64,000 nucleotides of DNA, from positions 2,356,001 to 2,420,000 of the forward strand of contig NC_051129.1 of the NCBI RefSeq assembly GCF_014839805.1, read 5' to 3'. Positions 32,330-43,873 of this stretch are shown piece by piece. Every line of letters starts with the position of its first letter. Positions within the stretch are counted from its first letter, which is position 1. The position numbers and the translations under genes were made by a program. The notes beneath the pieces were generated by a model. That model had not been told where the DNA came from, did not search any database, and saw nothing but the letters and a program-made list of their open reading frames with translations. Origin of the DNA: Manduca sexta. Lineage: Eukaryota; Arthropoda; Insecta; Lepidoptera; Sphingidae.

Positions 32330-32509
32330 TTGAGCTAATTTAACGCAGAAATGCATAAGGAAGGCGCGTAAAGAGACGAGTGAAGAAACAATATCCCCAT
32401 GCCACATTGATATATTCTGTCACTTCCTCGATTTAACAAGGCAGTTAATAATAAAAATTGCAGTGAGCTGAGTTTAGTTAAATTGATTTTACTTTATATA
32501 ATTTAGTAT

Positions 32510-32719
32510 ACTATAATATATACATATAAAACAGTTTCCTTTTCTGTCTGTATGTTATCGAATTTCCCAAAATCTACTGAACGGGTTTTTATGAAATTTG
32601 GTATGCAGATAGTTTAACTCCCTGGGAAGGTTATGGGCTTTCTCTTCCGGGAAATTTTATAGTGAGATTTCTATCCCGAAAAACTCCTTCACGTGGGTAA
32701 AACCGCGAGCAAAAGCTAG
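32510..32719 (+). mobile_element. Helitron-like short element
   Basis: Begins near TATACTATAATATATAC and ends CACGTGGGTAAAACCGCGAG then CAAAAGCTAG before a T. It has the same end architecture as 3699-3887. Inner ATGAAATTTGGTATGCAGAT is typical of these dispersed elements. Confidence 0.5.
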
Positions 32720-33263
32720 TTTGTATATAAAATAATATTTCGATTTAGGTCCTATTCATCTTGTTTCGTGTAACTGTAATCAGTGAGTTATTTTTGTGTG
32801 TATTTGTATCTGTTCACTTAATTCTTGTATGTATTCGTTTTGGATGGAAACATTACTGAATTTTATTTTATATTAAAATGACTACGTTTAATTATAAATG
32901 TTCTATGTTCAAAATAAAAATTAAATTCGCAAGTCATTTAAAAATAGTAATGGTAATAATACTTAATAACATATATGTATAACTATAATATACTATACAT
33001 ATCAACATAAAACCTACACATTGTACTTAACAACCCAAGTTACAAATCAACCAAGCCTTTATTCTAGCTATACTTTTATTTTAAACCCGCGAATCAAATC
33101 AAAAATAATTGAGAAGTATTAAGAGCGTAAAGTTTAAGCAAACCGATCGCATTCGTAGGCGTGCGAGCTACTTGAACAATGGAGCGGACCCCTCTTCTAC
33201 GCATCCTTAAAATCTCACAAAACACGAAGTGAGGCGCGGTGCGAGGCAACAGCGGCAGCGGTG
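32720..33263. other. AT-rich, then a GC-richer patch
   Basis: 33145-33250 is less AT-rich (GTAGGCGTGCGAGCTACTTG; GAGGCGCGGTGCGAGGCAAC) and precedes the SINE-A target site. A short frame starting MERTPLLRILKIS is there but ends after 13 codons. No gene called. Confidence 0.25.
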
Positions 33264-33275
33264 GCAAAATTATTA

Positions 33276-33601
33276 ATAATATCAGCCCTGTAATACTTGC
33301 CCACTGCTGAGCACGGGCCTCCTCTACTACTGAGAGGGATTAGGCCTTAGTCCACCACGCTGGCCTAGTGCGGATTGGTAGACTTCACACACCTTCTAAA
33401 TTCCTATAGAGAACTTCTCAGATATGCAGGTTTCCTCACGATGTTTTCCTTCACCGTTAAAGCGAACGATAAATTTACAAAGAATACACACATGATTTTT
33501 AGAAAAGTCAGGGGTGTGTGCCCTTGGGATTTGAACCTGCGGACATTCGTCTTAGCAGTCCGTTCTACATCCAACTAGGCTATCGCCAATTACAGAATTA
33601 T
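33276..33601 (-). repeat. Full-length SINE-A with a 12-bp target duplication
   Basis: Complete copy. On the minus strand it runs from the head (GGCGATAGCCTAGTTGGATG; B box GGTTCAAATCCCAAG) through GGTGAAGGAAAACATCGTG and GGTGGACTAAGGCCTAATCC to CAGGGCTGATATTATT. GCAAAATTATTA flanks it at 33264-33275 and 33602-33613. This is the best reference copy of the family in the window. Confidence 0.95.
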
Positions 33602-33613
33602 GCAAAATTATTA

Positions 33614-34135
33614 CATGATTTTTTTATTACTATCGTAGGTTGTTGAGTGAAGATTGTAGAATAACCAGGAGAGCCAAAACTGTATAAGAGGTAGAGATTC
33701 GAAAACAGTAGACATAATCTCGAGCCACGATATTTTTTTTATGAATATCTTTGGTGGTCGAGGGAAGATCTGATAGACCTGGAGAGTCAAGACTAATATA
33801 CAAATAGAGATTTCTAAATGGTAGTCATGATTTGAAGCCACGAAAAAAGGTGTAGTATAAATCTTACTAAAAAGTATAGAACAATGAATTTAGATTGGAA
33901 TCGTGGTCCACCAACTCTTAAATTGATAATGATTGAGATAGAAGATAATATGTTTTGATGCATTACGTAATGACGGCTTTAATTTAAATAACACATTTAT
34001 AAATAACAAACTTATAAGTAGTTTTAGCGCCAATATCACGTACCAAAGGTACTGAGGGACTCCCTTAAGACTAATTACCAAGTTATAAATCTCTCAGCGC
34101 AGATTTCACATACGAAAGCTAGCAGTCTAATTAAC
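33614..34135. other. AT-rich stretch, nothing recognised
   Basis: Contains two loosely similar segments (33640-33700 and 33740-33800, each with a CCAGGAGAG or CTGGAGAG motif) but nothing I can name. Confidence 0.25.
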
Positions 34136-34138
34136 TAT

Positions 34139-34262
34139 GTCCCCGCTCCCCGCCATCACTCGCGCCAACCCCCCCGTCCGAAGGAAGCCTACGGGGTACG
34201 GGAGACCGGGCGTCCTTGCGGCGTCCACTTTCCGTTTCGCTGGCCGTGGCCTATCAAGCCTA
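34139..34262 (+). other. Isolated GC-rich patch with open frame
   Basis: Runs CCCCGCTCCCCGCCATCACT to TGGCCGTGGCCTATCAAGCC, well above local GC content. A plus frame of 79 codons begins here (34137-34376; ITRANPPVRRKPTGYGRPG) but its second half is AT-rich and not protein-like. The sharp borders suggest a fragment of a GC-rich mobile element rather than a host exon. Confidence 0.25.
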
Positions 34263-34432
34263 GTACTAGCGTATTTTCAGACCACGGTTAAACTTGTTTT
34301 AAATGCCTTTTGTTTGTATAAGGAAGTTCTATTTTATTTTAGTATGAAGGGATGTTTGTGCACCCCTTCTTTGTAATATAATAGTTTTATAGGCTTGTTA
34401 GTGGAGGGAAGCGCTTTTCGCAGTAACTTGTA

Positions 34433-34639
34433 CAGTCAGCCACGAAAGAAGTTGAACAAATTTAAATTTTCAAATAGTCTTTTAACTTTTGTGTCTATGA
34501 ACAATCAATTTTTCTTTATTGAAGCAAAATTCAAAAGGCTTACTTTTGTTAGACAAAGAAAAAATAAGATATAGATTCATGTTAACGTGGAGAAGCGTTT
34601 GAAGTGTTGAATTTGTTCAGCTATATTTGGGGCTAACTG
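34433..34639. mobile_element. 207-bp MITE, TA duplication
   Basis: Ends CAGTCAGCCACGAAAGAAGT and, complemented, CAGTTAGCCCCAAATATAGC; both continue to TGAACAAATT. TA lies on each side (34431-34432 and 34640-34641). This is the pattern of a Tc1/mariner-type MITE. No coding capacity. Confidence 0.75.
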
Positions 34640-34642
34640 TAC

Positions 34643-35050
34643 CATTCTGTATGGATTTATTCGATAGAAATGATTTCTACCTTCCCCTGTATTCCAATAA
34701 TATATAGCATAAAAAGATAACTACCATTAGCCTGACACCAATTCCCTATGGTGGATGCGGTACAGGAAAAAAATACTTACACAAACTAACACAAAGTGAT
34801 GGCAAATCTTGGCATATTTATTTATTCATTTTTTAAAAATCCATAGCCCTTAATACTAGAATGACACAATCTAATATACTTATCTTATCTTGTAATATAA
34901 CTTAGATCTCCTGATCTATAAATCATAAACAATGCTATTAGGCCAACAAGACTCAATATGTAAGTCATTGTCTCACGGAACACTAAAGAAAAAAAACTTT
35001 TAATATTGTAAATTACTTGTAATCTTGTCGAACTATTTTGATGAAATCAA
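34643..35050. other. AT-rich stretch, nothing recognised
   Basis: No family repeat or exon-like island. Confidence 0.3.
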
Positions 35051-35054
35051 CAAA

Positions 35055-35271
35055 AGTGCGGAATGGTAGACTTCACACACCCTCCAAATTCCTATAGAAA
35101 ACATCTCAGGTATGCAAGTGTCCTCACGATGTTTTTCCTGCACGGTTAAAGAAAGCGATAATTCACAAAGAATACACACATAATTTTAGAAAAGCCCTAT
35201 CGTTTGGTTTTGAACCTGCAGACATTCGTCTCGACAATCCATTCCACAGCCAAGTAAGCTATCGCCGTTTC
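35055..35271 (-). repeat. SINE-A, lacking its 3' third
   Basis: Minus-strand head ACGGCGATAGCTTACTTGGC, B box GGTTCAAAACCAAACG (mutated), and GTGAAGTCTACCATTCCGCA at the truncated side. The element normally continues about 110 bp further. Confidence 0.82.
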
Positions 35272-36600
35272 TATAACTTTAAATATATAAATAATTCTAC
35301 GCTCTCAAATAGCTTATGCCTTGAATATAATAATATAAAAAATTGCTTTATGAATCAAGCTAAAATCTAATCAATCACTTCAACAAAGGCTCGTAGATGG
35401 CTGTAATTAGATGCTTTCACCTACAAGTATAACTAGTGCGTCCTCCGGTCACTGCGTTTATTGAAGTGTCATTAATATTTGGCACAAATACCAAAGTCTG
35501 TTTACGTAATTCCCTTTAGAGTTTAGTCTGAGAGAATTGAACCCTGCACCTCACAGTTATAACCTAAGCATTAGGGCAGTGATACAAAAAAAAAATTGAT
35601 AAGGTAATAATAAAACTTCATGTTTTCCATCACATAGGACAAATAAGGCGACATACAGACACAGTTCTTGCTGAGAAACTTTACAGTATAGTAGTCTGTG
35701 ATTTTCTAGACAAGTTAGCGTCTGCGCCATGCCTAAACCTGCAAAAAAACTGTGGACAAGTTCCCTACCTCTGCAGAAAAAGGTTTGAAAGTGTTTTCTA
35801 AATGTACGATGATCTTTATCAAGTATAAAATATTAGATATCCTCCCAACGTGTTTAAAATTGTAATTTATTCAATAAAGAATAGATGAAGATATAAAAAT
35901 AAACTTCACGAGTTTCATACAATCACGCCCCGTGTAAAGCCTGGTTGCTTCAAACCATTTGTAAACTAGTGTTCGTAAGATGCAATAGTACACTTTAGAA
36001 GTGAAACTTCTTTAAAATTGTTGTAATTTAAAACTCTATGAAACGAAAATGCGTCACGATTTTTGAAAAAGGAACAGATTTAATTCTATATTTTAAATAT
36101 TTTTATTATTTTGTTAGTACGATTAATATATGTGTTTGCGCCTGCGTATTACAAAGCTCTAGTATTAAGCAAGCATGATGTATTATTTGTGTATTTTTAT
36201 TTACATAACTATTTGAATCTCACTAATAATCAATTTTGTAAGTATGATTTTGTATTATGCAAAAATTATAAGCCTTTATATTTATCATAACACTCCTAAT
36301 ACTCTATATCCATCTCAATCTCTCGTAGGCTTTTTTTACATAACTAAATGAAAAGACAAGCTGGTTGGCCGATGGTAGTAAACACTAAGATTGACTATAA
36401 ACTCCATTACAAAAATTTGTATTTACAAAGCTTTACTTAACTTATTCTGATGAATCTTAACTCTCTTTATATACTTAATTACTTTTATTTATTTAAAATC
36501 GTAAATATTAATAAGACGACACTAAGGGCCGTTAAAACAATTCTCAAACTTGAGGTAAATCTCAAGTAGACATTTAATATTGCACTATTTAATAAACCAA
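35272..36600. other. AT-rich stretch with one old SINE-like piece
   Basis: At about 35525-35580 GAGAGAATTGAACCCTGCAC and a following CTAAGCATTAGGGCAGTG look like a reverse tRNA head (B then A box) of an old SINE. The rest is unassigned. Confidence 0.3.
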
Positions 36601-36601
36601 A

Positions 36602-37025
36602 CTTAAGCTGCCTATTTAACAAACCTGTCATTTAAGTTCTTGTTCTCAGCTGCGTCGGCGCAGTTAAAGAAACAAAATTCAGCTATCCATATCCGTCACA
36701 TAACGACACTTAAGATATCATTTGAACTGATTTTAATATGGGTTTATTAAATAGCGAATATCTTAATATGCTGACCCTAATTTGACAGGGTCTCAGCTAC
36801 CATCGCACTTAAGAGCCAAACTAAGTTACATCGTGAATACAGCGCCTACCGAAAAAATATTTTTATAATATTATATGCAAATTCTAAAAACGCCTATCTT
36901 AAGATACTCACCTTAATTTGACATCGTCTCAGCTGATATCGCACTGAACAGCGAAATATCATTGCATCCATCAATACGGCGCTATCAAAATAAGAATTTG
37001 TTTAGATTATATGCAAATCCTATTG
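36602..37025. repeat. Degenerate direct repeats, period about 135 bp
   Basis: CTTAATATGCTGACCCTAAT...GGTCTCAGCTACCATCGCAC (36763 on) recurs as CTTAAGATACTCACCTTAAT...CGTCTCAGCTGATATCGCAC (36899 on), both followed by CAGCGCC or CGGCGCTA and TTATATGCAAAT. A more diverged unit with TTCTCAGCTGCGTCGGCGCA precedes them. Function unknown. Confidence 0.5.
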
Positions 37026-37235
37026 AATAGTTTATGTTTGAAAGCACCCGCATTAGTCACTCGTCAGCACTAGTCGGCTAATTGAGTGGCTGTGTTTAAA
37101 GTAATTGACGGCACCGAACAATAATTGCGCATTTCGGCTGCTCTCGACACGATGTTATTACATTCACTGAACGATCTCAGGACGGATTAGTGAGGATACG
37201 ACGTGTTTATTCTGAATTTATTAGGTAAGTCTTTG

Positions 37236-37503
37236 ATATTTGAGAGTCTGCCTGGGTAGGTGCCAGAGCAATGGCTATTTCTGCCGCCAAGCACTGTTGT
37301 GTTCCGGTTTAAAGGACATCGTAGGCAGTGTAACTCCTTACTGGATGTAGTAACATCTCATGTCTCAGGATGGCGAGCGCTGGAATACCAAACAATACTT
37401 TTGAAGTGTTGGATGGTATTTCTACTGTTTATGAACGGCCGTATAGCTTAGCATGAGGCGAACGGCATCGTCTCGTCATTCAAAGCAATAAGTAAAAAAA
37501 AAA
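37236..37503 (+). repeat. R4 retroposon copy, A-tailed
   Basis: GAGTCTGCCTGGGTAGGTGC, TTGTGTTCCGGTTTAAAGGA, GGATGGCGAGCGCTGG, GTTTATGAACGGCCGTATAG, CATCGTCTCGTCATTC and AAGCAATAAGTAAAAAAAA. Confidence 0.83.
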
Positions 37504-37567
37504 TGGTATCAAACAGTGGAACCTCTTCCTCGCCCCCAACCTTATAAGAAACAAAACTAGATATAAC

Positions 37568-37690
37568 GTAAGTTATAGATTTGTGAATAAATATAATTAC
37601 CTATGTAAATCATTACAATAAAAGAGTAAGTTATAGACTTGTGAATAAATATAATTATGAATTACCTATGTAAACCATTATAATAAAAAA
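37568..37690. repeat. Two-copy tandem duplication, 58-bp unit
   Basis: GTAAGTTATAGATTTGTGAA at 37568 is repeated as GTAAGTTATAGACTTGTGAA at 37626. Both are followed by TAAATATAATTA and CCTATGTAAA.CATTA. The second copy has a 7-8 base insertion. Confidence 0.85.
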
Positions 37691-37699
37691 AATCACATA

Positions 37700-39561
37700 A
37701 AAAAAATATAAAATAACGTCATATCCACTCTAGCGCACTGAGCGTTACATTGTCCACGTCTTGATCGCATTGTGTTTACATATGTGGAGTGCGTCGAGTA
37801 CACGCACTCCCGCACGACACATTGGCTATAGGTGCACAGGTAATATCTTAACTAGGGGTTGCACGCGGTTTCACCAACTCAGAAAGTCTCAACTTTAGCG
37901 GAATAAAAGACCCTACGTGTTCATCCAGGATGGTCTATCTGTGTATGAAATTATAAAAATCCTTTACTTTACTTTTAACATACGTAACATCACAAACTTT
38001 CGCAAAATTCGATCAAAAAGATTACTCCTTTTAGCTGAATAACTTTCTTACAAGATGCAGTTTACTCCTTTTAGCCGAGCAAACGGTAGCATGACAATAT
38101 TCTTATTTATACTTTGCGCTCTTTGACACTAATTTTAGAAATATTTTCTGCTACTTTTGTGGTTGCCGACTGTACAATACAAAGCTAATATATAATTCCA
38201 CAAGATAATATTATTTAATTCCACAAGTTTACATCTCGTTCCACGTTATCGCGCGCAGTACTCGCACTCGAGAGCCACCGTACTCTCGGTCCAGTTACTG
38301 ACCTCTTTTCGCTCATCGTCTTCGTTTTTTCCTTAATTTTTTCTCTCACTCTCGCCTAATAGAGTAACATTTGTTACACTACTACTAATGCATATCATTA
38401 TGCTGAGTGCTGACCGGTGGTTTGGTGGTGCAGCGGTTCAAGGTTTGATTCTGTATTGACTAAGACGGTTTAGGAAACAAATATCATATTTCTGGGTTTA
38501 TTGATGTTTCGTTTGCATTTGATTTTGAAGCCGCTCTCTACCTAAATTTTGCTTGCATTTCAACTCACGGAAAATGTGTTTGGTATACAATGTAGCCATG
38601 AATACATTGTAAAAAACACTTAACTTATTGATATTCTATAAAACTGGTTGTTTTAGATACACGGCATTTAAAAAAGTCGCATTTACATTATATTGCAAAC
38701 AAAAAGTCGTATGAGTTTAAGGAACAGTCTTTATATCAAGACGTTCTCATTAGATAGATTATATTGAACAATACAAGCTTCAATAAGATTAGTAAAATCA
38801 TTTGTATCAGAGGGAAGAAAACGTGTAAATTGATATTTTGATCGAATGATCACCACTAATTCACACCTATAAATTATAAAGAGATGAAAAACACAGGTTT
38901 TGATGATCAAAGAATGGTAAGAATTTGTGAAGTGTCTACAGCAGTCATGTCATGAAATTAAATGCAATAGTAAAACTGTTCCAATAGCTTTCCATAGCAA
39001 AAAACATCATATACGGAGATCAACTTAAAATGGTCGACATTTGGTAAAAACCTTCGAAAGAAGTTTTGATCATTAATTTTAATTCTTGGTGGTGACTGAT
39101 TGGCTGGTTGATAACTGATATCTCACACAGATGGCATGATGGTATAAAAGTCCTTTATATAACGCACCAAAAAGTGTTTAAAATGCACACTGAGGGTCTA
39201 AAATCTTACCGAGCACGCAATTCTAGTATAATTATTTATATAAATTAAAAACAGAGTAGGGATATAAGTAAAAAAAAATAGGTATGTTTTGATATTGTCC
39301 CCGATATGCTGTTATATTGTTGTTTCTTTAAAATTTTAAATATTGGTAATCTCACTATAAGTTTTCTGTATCATTTAATAATTTTAATTTTATTTTTAGT
39401 TTTTTAACGCCTAATATTTATTTCACTATTGTGTCCATATGTTATCAGAGATGCAATGAAAATGTAATCATATGAACAATGTAAATTTGTGTTTATTTTA
39501 TATTGTAATCTCTGTCGATGGACCTAAATAAATAAATGATTGTAGGTTTAATAACTTATAC
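37700..39561. other. Mostly AT-rich; two GC-richer spots
   Basis: 37740-37850 (GGAGTGCGTCGAGTACACGC) and 38245-38310 (GTTATCGCGCGCAGTACTCG; CTCGGTCCAGTTACTGACC) are promoter-like in composition and initiator-like motifs, but no exon follows convincingly. A spaced repeat of TTACTCCTTTTAGC occurs at 38024 and 38065. Otherwise nothing recognised. Confidence 0.25.
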
Positions 39562-39661
39562 AACACACTCACGCCTTTTCCCCGAAGGGGTAGGCAGAGG
39601 TGCACCTAGTGCACTTTTTGCCATTTTTGTTCGTCCCATGATGTGATAGGCGCGGGGCTAT
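39562..39661 (-). repeat. SINE-B1 3' half
   Basis: Plus strand: CACACTCACGCCTTTTCCCC, GAAGGGGTAGGCAGAGGTGC and CATGATGTGATAGGCGCGGG. Head missing. Confidence 0.8.
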
Positions 39662-40060
39662 CACCAATATTTTTTTATGATCCTAAAAGCCCATTCTTAT
39701 ATTACATATTGCTCGCATCTTCGCCTTCGTGAAAATGCCTTTCTATAATAAAAGCTTCGATGTAGACTTTTCCGAATATAACAATAGCCTATTTCACAAA
39801 TTTCATCCAAATCTGTTTAATAGTCCTTGCATTTACTTCAATACATACAAGCATTCAAATATCAAATTAGCTTTCACATTTACAATATGAGAAAACATCT
39901 TTTAAAATAAATAAAAATCATTTGTCAATGTTATAACTAATGACATTATCATTTCCTTCGTCAAATTTTATTAAAAAAAAAAGAAACCACTAAGTAAGGT
40001 TAGTTATTAAAGCATTTATCTTAGCTTTATGAGGTTAATATTATTATATTAATTTTGGTT
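39662..40060. other. AT-rich with LINE-like 3' relic
   Basis: 39780-39900 includes TTTCACAAATTTCATCC and TTGCATTTACTTC, resembling the relic at 21745. No gene. Confidence 0.3.
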
Positions 40061-40210
40061 CCCTCCTCGCCGAATTCCAGCCACGGCGGCCAAACACAAA
40101 GGAGATCAGCCACGCATAACATATTATAGTGCACAAGCGTGCACAATACTCAGGTGCGCTCTGTACCTTCACTCTCATAGTCCAGTGAGACGGCAATTCG
40201 ACATGACCGG
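40061..40210 (-). repeat. SINE-B2 3' fragment
   Basis: Its complement reads CCGGTCATGTCGAATTGCCG, GACTATGAGAGTGAAGGTAC, TATTGTGCACGCTTGTGCAC and GTGGCTGATCTCCTTTGTG, ending GAATTCGGCGAGGAGGG. It aligns with 1790-1941. Confidence 0.82.
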
Positions 40211-40817
40211 GTTAAAACGCCTTCCTAGATCATGATTTTGTTACCCGCATTGCTATGGAGGGAAGTGGACAATTAATATTTCCAACTCCTCACTATCTTT
40301 CTATTTGATTAATTTCGTTGCGGGATAATGACATATTAGTTTTCCCTGAGACTCGCCGAGCTTCACTGCTCGGTGTCATAGCGTGCCATTGCTGATCCTG
40401 ACTTCCAGGAGTTGTAGTGGTGGGTGTGAAAGCGGGAAAGTCTCATGACCGGAGAGAGATCAGGACCAACGGCGTTCCGTTTTTTTAATCCAAAACATAA
40501 CACAGACGTGTATCCATCTTATTTAAAAATAAAATACAAATGTACACAAGAAAGTTTAATATTATTTGACACTGGCAACAAAAACAAAACCAGCACGAGA
40601 ACACCGGAAAAGGAAGTGAAATTTCTTCAGTGGTGCCAAAGTTACTGCGGGTGTTTGTATTGTGAATATCTCTGGTCGGATTTCTTGCAAACAATTATTT
40701 GAAGATACCAAACATTGCGGGACATTTTGAGTATCAAGATTCTACAATTATAGCTGACATTTCATCAAATAACATTGGATAAATCATTTTGACATTTTGA
40801 TAGATTTTTATAGAATA
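40211..40817. other. Unassigned sequence
   Basis: 40340-40480 is moderately GC-rich (GACTCGCCGAGCTTCACTGC; CGGGAAAGTCTCATGACCGG). An 85-codon plus frame from 40445 (TGNKNKTSTRTPEKEVK) has no recognised motif. It could be part of an old retroelement or a host exon. Confidence 0.2.
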
Positions 40818-40935
40818 CTAGCTTTAGCCTGCAGCGTCGTCCGCATGAAATAGTTTTACCTTGATAAAAGTACTGCCATTATATTCTAAGGATATACCCA
40901 TCTTTCCTGCAGGAAATCACTTTTTGGAAGGTTTG
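40818..40935 (-). mobile_element. Helitron-like 3' end
   Basis: On the minus strand it ends GCGGACGACGCTGCAGGCTA then AAGCTAG before a T, the same 3' structure as at 3887 and 32719. The 5' boundary is not clear. Confidence 0.45.
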
Positions 40936-41332
40936 CGTGGGGACATAGATCCAACACGTAGACCCCTTAAAGGCTTAACTTAAATATGTATAATTATTAT
41001 CAGTATTATAACCAGATAGTAAGTCAATAGAAGATTTTTTTTTAGAAACTATCTTGTCATGTAGGGATTTTAGGGCTGTGGTATAACCTCAGCCGATCCA
41101 AAGTACTAATAGATATATCTACAAATCTACCACTTTGTAAGAGTTGTATTGCTACCCCTTTTCCTGTCTCAATACAAACTTGAACTGTAATGTTACGTCT
41201 TAGGTTCATCGTAAACTTTAAAATAAGGCCCTTAATCATAGACTATCAGTTCTAAAACTAATATTATTAACGGCCTATTTCACAATGTCCAAGTAAATAC
41301 TATACTATATGACAGTTTATTTATACTCTTTT
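40936..41332. other. AT-rich stretch, nothing recognised
   Basis: Short frames only. Confidence 0.3.
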
Positions 41333-41612
41333 GACTACCGCGCTGAGGTCCTGGGTTCAAATCCCGCGTCGGGCCAAAAGTAATAGTTACTGGGTTTTCC
41401 ATCTTAAATATTACTCAGTTGCAACTTGGAGTCAGGAAGTTGGCGGTGTGATACCCCCGTGCCTCAGAAAGCACGCAAAGCCGTTGGTCCTGCGCCTGAT
41501 CTGTCTCCGGTTATGTCGGATCGCCGTCTCACCGAACTATGAGAGTGAAGAAACATAGAGTAAGTTGGTTAGGAAGGAATCACTCTCTTGTTTACCAAAC
41601 TTGTGTATTGGG
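41333..41612 (+). repeat. SINE-B2, 5'-truncated
   Basis: GACTACCGCGCTGAGGTCC, B box GGGTTCAAATCCCGCG, GGAAGTTGGCGGTGTGATAC, AAAGCCGTTGGTCCTGCGCC, GTTATGTCGGATCGCCGTCT and GAACTATGAGAGTGAAG. The A-box side is missing and the 3' part is degraded. Confidence 0.85.
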
Positions 41613-41739
41613 TCACCCTAATTTATAAATGATCTTTAGTCAGACCTACACCAGTTTTAGTTAGTAAAAGTTAATCATAGTAGATAGGTAAGTAAGTTTG
41701 AAGCCCTGTAGATACATGAGGATAAATTTATCTACTTCT

Positions 41740-42005
41740 GATTTAGTTGGCGTTGTTCTGAAACTGGTAAGGTCCTAGATTCGATATCGCGTTCGGACTG
41801 CCAAATGTGATTGCAATCAAAGTTACGCGTATAATCTTTGTCAATTATGTAGCGACTTACCAGCAAAGGAAAACCTATCTTAGAATTCTGCATAAGTATT
41901 AGAATGTATCTGAAGCCTACCCAGCCTATAATAGGGTAGCCTGGTGGACCATTGCCCTTGAACCTTATAGAACACCAGCACCGTGCCCAGCAGTGGATCA
42001 GAATA
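41740..42005 (+). repeat. Possible old SINE
   Basis: B-box-like GGTCCTAGATTCGATATCGC near the left and CGTGCCCAGCAGTGGATCAG then AATAAAATA at the right, the latter close to the SINE-A 3' end CGTGCTCAGCAGTGGGCAAG. Possibly a third tRNA-derived family sharing the SINE-A tail. Confidence 0.4.
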
Positions 42006-42475
42006 AAATAGGAATGGCAACATTATATATTTTTTTTATTTTATTCTAACCTAAAATTTATCTTATGTGCCAAAGTACCATCATATATTTTATAGATATC
42101 GCTAATACATTTAAGATTAATTGAATCAACCTATTCTTAAACATGCATTCTTTGATAGCATTTTGTACAAAAATATCTAAAAAGATAATAGGAGATAGGA
42201 CTAGTAAAAATAGAATATTAAAATGTCGACTCAAAAGACATAAATGTGTTCTACCTAATTGAATCGGTACAAAACTTCGAGATCAAAGTCTGGCTTTTTG
42301 TTTGAAAAAATTCAGGTATTAACGTAACGACTACCGTGATTCAACAGAGGCTTAGCGAAGACTCCGAAGCACTAACAGTACCTAGGTACTGAAACTTAAT
42401 ATCATCCGACGTTCGATATTCAAAAGCAATGATTGAAAATGGCAAACCGACTAAAAAAGCATTCGACATTTGCAA
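42006..42475. other. AT-rich stretch, nothing recognised
   Basis: Leads into the CpG-rich zone to the right. Confidence 0.3.
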
Positions 42476-43250
42476 ATCCCACACGAGATATCTCGCCGCG
42501 GCTGCGTTGTGTGCACAAGAACGTGGCACATTCGTATCTATCATTCATTAGCGCTGCTAGCATCCAATACGACATTTTTTTACAATCCCCGGGCACAAAG
42601 AACGGGTGTCCACTCACACCGGCACACCCCACACATCCGCGCTCTACGTGTGAGTGATTAAAAACATGGAAAAAAATCACACCGAGCGCGCGCACACATG
42701 CACAATGACGCGAAAAAAATCACTGACACAAAGAAAGTCGTCCGAAAACTTGTGTACGAACTTTTGTACGCACACTAGCAAGCCGCGCCCACACCGATGG
42801 CCGTACAAGGAAGTCGCGCGCGTGTGTGTGAGTGCAGCCCATCGGCACGAGGGCTAAACTTAGCTTAGCTTGTATGTGAGCGTGACTCACAGTTGCAAGA
42901 GTCCGAAACTTAAAATACGATTCTAGAATGGCGTATGTAATTTGAAATTCATGTTCCAAATTCAAATTAAACGGCCAGTGATAGGGTTTAACGTCGTTTG
43001 ATGAGTGATGCAGTTGTTACGTTCGTACAACGCCGGAGAAATGCACGCCGCGGGTAGTTTTCGTATGAAACTTGGTGGCGCGAGATGCAAGAAAAGAGAT
43101 GGCGACATACGAGTCGGCTGTGGTCTCGCTTGCACACCACCCGCCGCCCGGGGCGCATGGGACAGGGGGGAGCGGGGAAGGGTCGCGGGCGGGTGTCGTG
43201 TCGCGTTGATGAACATTTTTCTCATTTTTTCTTTATTTTTATGCGAATCG
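42476..43250. promoter_or_regulatory. CpG-rich zone, probably promoter-associated
   Basis: About 0.8 kb of raised GC and frequent CpG (CTCGCCGCGGCTGCGTTGTG; GAGCGCGCGCACACATGCAC; GCCCGGGGCGCATGG). Open frames appear in almost every phase on both strands, as expected from stop-poor GC-rich DNA rather than from one gene. With the opposed E2F sites at 43874 and the candidate first exon at 44736, I read it as the upstream regulatory region of a plus-strand gene. Confidence 0.4.
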
Positions 43251-43870
43251 GTTTTAAAAAGGGTTTCGTCATAATTGCGTCGCCGCTGCTGATTATGTTA
43301 ACGCGAACGATAAGCCATGATGTAACACATAAAATATTATCCGAACCGCCAACCCTAATTACAAATAAAATTTTAACATTAAATATAACATTATATGCAA
43401 TCAGACCCTCATTAGCATACGTCTAACAAATGAACATAAAACTTTATCCTTCCAGGTTAAAATTAGTTCTGTCTCGTTAAGACCAGACAGGTTAAATATT
43501 CTGCATAATAAATTAATTAAAAACCAGATATGTTTATAACAAACATAAAAACACTATTGCCGTATAACACTGTCCGTAAAGTTAGTCATGAACACTAAAA
43601 AAGTGAATCCGAGAAGATATTTTGAATTTCGAACACATTTAAGAAAACAATAAAAGTCAAATTTGGAACACTTTTGATTTACACACGATGTTCGCACATT
43701 ATTACATACAAAAAAGACTTAACATTCAAAAATACAATAAAAGAACTGTCAGTGTTTACATTTGTAAAAATGTTAATACGGTTAATGTAAAAAAGCACGA
43801 GGCAAGTGGACAAAAAAGGTTCACGTAAACATTGCGTTACGTACGCGTGTCTCGTCTCGAGTGTAGCGTC
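43251..43870. other. AT-rich gap between CpG zone and promoter motifs
   Basis: No exon or repeat recognised. Confidence 0.3.
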
Positions 43871-43873
43871 TCG

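Noticed and set aside
33540..33595. tRNA gene on the minus strand
   Set aside because: A- and B-box-like sequences belong to the head of a full-length SINE-A with its target duplication.
42433..43426. Many overlapping frames on both strands
   Set aside because: Stop-poor CpG-rich DNA opens every phase; no frame has a recognisable protein sequence.
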